NCBI GenBank assembly: GCA_030704615.1
Contig: CM060731.1
Span: 16,740,001 to 16,804,000 of the forward strand
Length of the DNA stretch: 64,000 nucleotides
Direction of reading: 5' to 3'
DNA from: Takakia lepidozioides
Lineage: Eukaryota > Streptophyta > Takakiopsida > Takakiales > Takakiaceae
The position numbers were made by a program, and so were the translations under genes. Of this stretch, positions 60,801 to 64,000 are shown in pieces. How positions within the stretch are numbered: position 1 is the first letter of the stretch; each line of letters opens with the position of its first letter. Below the pieces are notes generated by a model. It made no database searches, was not told the DNA's origin, and saw only the letters and a program-made list of their open reading frames with translations.

Positions 60801-63800
60801 CACATATCCGGAAAGTTGTTCAAACTGGCAAGGGCAAAGCTCTGGGGCTCACTAAATTAGGGTCAACTCTGAGGTTAAGAAAACCATGCTTTGTCGCGTT
60901 ATTAGACCTGCCTTGGAGTACGGATCTGCTATATGGGTTGATAACTCCAACCAGGCTAAGTCTCTAGAATCCATTCAAGTGGGGGTGCTTAAGGAGTGTA
61001 TGTCAGCATGCTCCAAAACAGCCAATGTGGCTGTTCGGGGTGAGTTTGGCATTCCGTCCTTAAGCTCCTGACGAGATGAATTCAAGGTCAGATGGTGGGG
61101 TCAGCTGCAACATATGCCCAACAACAGATATCCTAAGTTAAGCAACTCTATATCTTGGAAACAGGACCGCCCTGTCAAACAGGCTAAGTCCTGGCAGAAG
61201 AGATCCTCAAGGACCTGGAACTGGATCCGCAAGTCTTAACCCTGCTGGATAAATCTGACTTAGAGGCTGTAGTGTCCTCAGCCATGTCTGTTGCCATGAG
61301 ATTGTCTGATGAAAATGAAGTTAGGCAGAAAACTTCCCTGAACTTGTTTCCAGTCTGTGACATGGGGGAGGACATCTTGGATGACCTCAAGGGTCTACCC
61401 ACTCTCGGCACTAGACTGAAATTTAAACTCAGGGCAGGAAGCCTACCTTTGAACAGCAAACAGAAGCAGAGAGGAAAGGGAGAGTGCAATTGCCCGTTGT
61501 GTGGGCAATCTGAAGACAGTATTCATTTTCTGATACACTGTCCGGGGTTCTCTCACCAAAGAGACGCTCTCTTCAAATCTATTAAGGGAATTGTGCCTGT
61601 ACCCCTGTTTACCAACTTTGAAAGTCTCGAGGCTGAGCCAAAAGCCCAGGCCCTCCTGAGGCCTAGTTTTTGGGCAAATCACACACAGCAGATTGATGCT
61701 TGTGTGAAGGGATTTCTAGAGGATATCTGGAAAACCCGGATTAATTCTTTATATGGAGGTAAGTCTTACTACCAACATCAGCCCCTGACAGAGGTAGGTT
61801 CTGTCCCTATTGTTCCCGCTCAAACTGGGCGCGGGGTCAATGGCCACAAGGCTACGGCAAACAACGTCTTATGAGTACAATTATTGCCTTCATGATCTAT
61901 GATTTAACAGATTTGTAGATCATGTGCAGACTTAAGTTGCCAGTGCAGAGGGTTGTGTTGGGCACAGGCATGGTTGTCCTCACTAGAGTGTGCTGGATTT
62001 GATATGATTTTGACAGTTTCTGGTGGTCTGGTTTATAATTTGTAGGACAGAAGTCTGTCAACAGGGAAATTCTTTTTGGATCTCTTGGGAGCAGTGGAAC
62101 CAAGAGTGATCAACTGGTCTCTGGTTACCCAGGGTGAAACAGGTGAGCAGTTAACAATCAATCCTTGAGCATGTCAATGTGAGGTTAGGATTATTTGCAA
62201 ATGCAATTTCACTATACTTTGTGGAAGGATTAGTTGTCTGAGCTGACAATCCATTATCTGAGGTCTGCTGAGTGGATCAGCAGTAGGCTGGAGCAAGCCA
62301 AGTGCCATAAGATCTGGAAATGGGCTCAAAATGTGGCTACTCTTTTGTATCAGACCATGACTTCTTATAGGTGCAACTGTCTGATGCAGATGAGGATAAG
62401 AAGCAAAATGCTAATTACATCATCAGTGTGGCACGGAAGCTTGGGTGCTCTATTTTCCTCTTGTGGGATGACATTGTTGAGGTGGATTTCTCACTCTTTT
62501 TCTTCCTTCCTGTTGGTGACAAACATGGAAATCTTCTGATTTGCATTGAGAATTTATAATAGTAAGGCCAGTACTACAGCACCAAACTATAAGAATTGGC
62601 TAGGTCTTCTCTCCACAGGGATACTGCCTATGGACCAGCAGCTAGATAAAGAAAAAAGAGCTAGAGCCACTTGAAATTAGACTGCTAGATTAAATATTTT
62701 CGTGGGAAGTTCTCGGACAGATCAAACTGTACCCCAAGACCAGAGGGACCATTTGAAATCCGGGGGAGAGAACTGATATAACTACATATATTGTATACAG
62801 GTTCCATGTGCATGTTTTGAGGGGGTAGAGCAATTGAAGAGATCCCTTCTTAAATACCTGGAAAGAACCTGCAGGTCGGAAGGAAGCTTTCACTCTCTCT
62901 CCAATACTGAAGAAGTTTGGCCATAAGTGAATCAGATGCACAACCATCAGCATCCGGTCCGCAGATAGACAGAGAGGTGTTGTCCCTTTCTTCCGTTTGC
63001 AAAGGGCTTATCTTACACAAATGACTGACATTGGAAAGCTGTGTCTTATGCAAAGATTGAGCTGCAAAGGATCCTGGACTTGGAACACTAGCTCCTCTCG
63101 GTCATACAGAATTTGAGAAAAGAGCTGTGTTTGCTCTGAGCTGACATTGCTGTGAAAAGAGCTTGGGACATATCCTGGTCTTCAATGGTTGAGGGGGAAG
63201 ATGCTCAGAGATTTCACTTACCAAAGGCCTTCTAGCTGTGAATTCTAGCTGGTCTAGGTTCTATTCATCTTCAGCTATCCCTCTGGCCTTGGCATATGGA
63301 GCTCCTAAACCTATGTTCCTTGCCTGTTCCTGTCCTGACGTTTGCCAGGTCTCGGTCCATTATCTTTTGAGCTTGGTGGGCTTGGTGTTCTTTGCCCATC
63401 CCTGGCTGGGGGAATTACCTTGTTCCATTTCTCTCCTTAGGGTTGAGCTTGGCCTTCTGCTTGTGAGAAATCAGTATGCCGACACTCCGAAAAAAGAATG
63501 GTATGGGTGATGGAACATGGTGTTGACTCAGGGGTGGAGAAAGAACCTGAGGGGTCCTACAGCGATAGAGCCAGCCAGCCAGCCAGCCAGTTTCTGAAAA
63601 GATGCACGCTACCTGTGCAGGCCAAAGTTGTACACATGGTTATATGTGACTCCTTTGAAATTCCCTAGTCCGCATGTCAATATTTTCTGGGTATATTTAA
63701 CCTTGTTGTACAAGGATGGCAGACACCCGCTTCTTAGTTGTTATAGATTCACTATAAGATAGCCCCAATCCACTATTGCTACTATTTTAAACTAGATATC

Positions 63801-63980
63801 AGTGGTCTTGCAGGAGCTGACCCATGTAGTCTTTCTTGTGGCTCCCTTTTTCAACAGGTTCGGCCAAAGATGATATTGACTTTGACTGCAAGTGTCATGC
63901 TTTGGAGTCTGTCTAGTAAAGCAAATAGAGCTGTGGAGGATGCTGCTGCATTAGAACATGGAGCCGAGTCGTTAACGTAA
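48840..63980 (+). CDS. fimbrin/plastin, actin-bundling protein
   Basis: Cross-links actin filaments through two tandem actin-binding domains. Fourteen exons join in phase: 48840-48926, 49308-49478, 50532-50773, 51293-51464, 51723-51761, 52505-52573, 52770-52886, 53324-53535, 54746-54901, 55319-55518, 56088-56239, 62046-62142, 62390-62481 and 63858-63980, giving 642 residues, close to the usual plant length. The start ([20 protein letters not shown]) aligns with the conserved SDPWLQSQFTQVELR region. The EF-hand-derived N-terminal part lacks clear calcium ligands. Four calponin-homology domains follow: CH1 ([14 protein letters not shown]), CH2 ([16 protein letters not shown]), CH3 ([14 protein letters not shown]) and CH4 ([20 protein letters not shown]). 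Diagnostic pieces include [48 protein letters not shown] and [15 protein letters not shown]. The stop is TAA at 63978. Intron 11 (5.8 kb) carries a LINE. The donor of exon 6 (gtctgc) is weak. Confidence 0.93.
51990..52090 (+). mobile_element. LINE 3'-end fragment in fimbrin intron 5
   Basis: Matches the last ~100 bases of the long LINE ('gtgagcccttcacaa', 'ttgttctgcccaaact', 'ggtctatggcca'). A second, much weaker echo is at about 52395-52480. Confidence 0.7.
55743..56025. repeat. 143-bp tandem duplication in fimbrin intron 10
   Basis: Copy 1 starts near 55743 and copy 2 near 55886. Both contain 'tgtctacttgcacag', 'atgcttggtagcgcc', 'cacacctaaacttaaggatg' and 'gattgaggagtgtgaa', with a handful of differences. 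The second copy ends about 60 bases before exon 11. Confidence 0.9.
57556..57920 (+). repeat. three 141-bp coding repeats in the LINE ORF1 region
   Basis: Units start at 57556, 57697 and 57838 (exactly 141 bp apart, 47 codons). Each reads [20 protein letters not shown] followed by a GV-VP and C-EPxRRVTE segment. A partial unit precedes the first. The third is truncated. Confidence 0.95.
59214..59535 (+). repeat. 96-bp palindromic, frame-preserving minisatellite inside the LINE
   Basis: Three full units start at 59214, 59310 and 59406, with a partial fourth from 59502. Each begins 'tgtcggcc' or 'tgccggcc' and contains an inverted repeat of the type 'cccggatggaaattcgg' / 'ccgaatttccatccggg' around a 2-4 base centre. 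All units are exactly 96 bp, so the frame [25 protein letters not shown] stays open. The G+C content is far above the rest of the LINE. Confidence 0.92.
63568..63590. repeat. (CCAG)n microsatellite
   Basis: Tetranucleotide tract in the last intron of fimbrin. Confidence 0.9.
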
Positions 63981-64000
63981 GGTTTTATTCCTTTTAGTAA

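Larger units (their letters stand above)
56760..61885 (+). mobile_element. near full-length, inactivated non-LTR retrotransposon (LINE) with APE endonuclease and reverse transcriptase
   Basis: Autonomous-type LINE inserted in fimbrin intron 11, same orientation as the gene. In order: a probable 5' UTR (about 56760-57045, boundary approximate); an ORF1-like region with three 141-bp repeats (57046-57990); an APE endonuclease ([40 protein letters not shown]; 57998-58790); a linker with a 96-bp repeat insertion; reverse transcriptase ([68 protein letters not shown]; 59540-60970); and a C-terminal Cys/His segment ([19 protein letters not shown]; about 61480-61550). The catalytic box is FVDD. It is dead: frame changes near 58080-58115, 58690 and 60290-60330, and a TAA at 59970. 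The 3' end is 'acgtcttatgagtacaatt' with no poly(A). The clade was not resolved; it is not L1-like in its RT motifs. Confidence 0.88.

Noticed and set aside
1-64000. CRISPR array, bacterial operons or organellar DNA
   Set aside because: No regularly spaced short repeats with unique spacers; genes are intron-rich and monocistronic, and no plastid or mitochondrial genes are seen.

Overview
The window looks like nuclear DNA of a green plant (streptophyte). It carries intron-rich genes with GT-AG junctions that preserve phase, and the families are plant ones: class XI myosin, a PDIL1-5/1-6-type disulfide isomerase-like protein, an IAA33/non-canonical Aux/IAA protein, an ALKBH9/ALKBH10-type RNA demethylase and fimbrin. 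It also has short interstitial TTTAGGG-like tracts and abundant degraded retrotransposons. The mix of a non-canonical Aux/IAA with Crinkler-type NTPase and MULE remnants suggests a seed-free land plant (lycophyte, fern or bryophyte), but I cannot fix the lineage from sequence alone.

Layout from left to right. The 5' part of a myosin XI gene lies on the minus strand (2998-445 and on past the left edge) with a LINE 3' fragment at the edge. It is divergent from a complete 12-exon PDI-like gene on the plus strand (6269-12047). A minus-strand two-UBA-domain gene follows (15990-13891), interrupted by one in-frame TGA. From about 16.7 to 24.9 kb the DNA is repeat-rich and AT-rich: a tRNA-derived SINE, an L1-type LINE tail, a tandem duplication with telomere-like motifs, a broken Crinkler-type P-loop NTPase and a broken MULE-type transposase. 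A complete SR-related splicing-factor gene occupies 25201-29484 on the plus strand. A gene-poor interval (29.5-34.1 kb) holds another SINE and one orphan open frame. The IAA33/ncIAA gene (34102-37003, plus) converges on the ALKBH9/10 gene (46544-39272, minus). A complete 14-exon fimbrin gene (48840-63980, plus) fills the right end, with a nearly full-length but inactivated non-LTR retrotransposon in its 5.8 kb intron 11.

The genes are separate housekeeping or regulatory units with no sign of a cluster. Myosin XI and fimbrin both act on actin, but they are 45 kb apart and I see no functional linkage. One LINE family ties the window together: a long copy inside fimbrin, and short 3'-end copies inside myosin, ALKBH and fimbrin introns, including three head-to-tail minus-strand copies at 40.5-41.0 kb.

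The observations most worth checking are the conserved reading frame that continues for 476 codons past a TGA in the UBA gene; the 96-bp palindromic, frame-preserving tandem repeat inside the LINE; an ER-retention tetrapeptide formed by the last unit of a tandem acidic repeat; the tandem LINE 3' ends; and the Crinkler-type NTPase remnant with a recognisable intron inside its Walker A motif.
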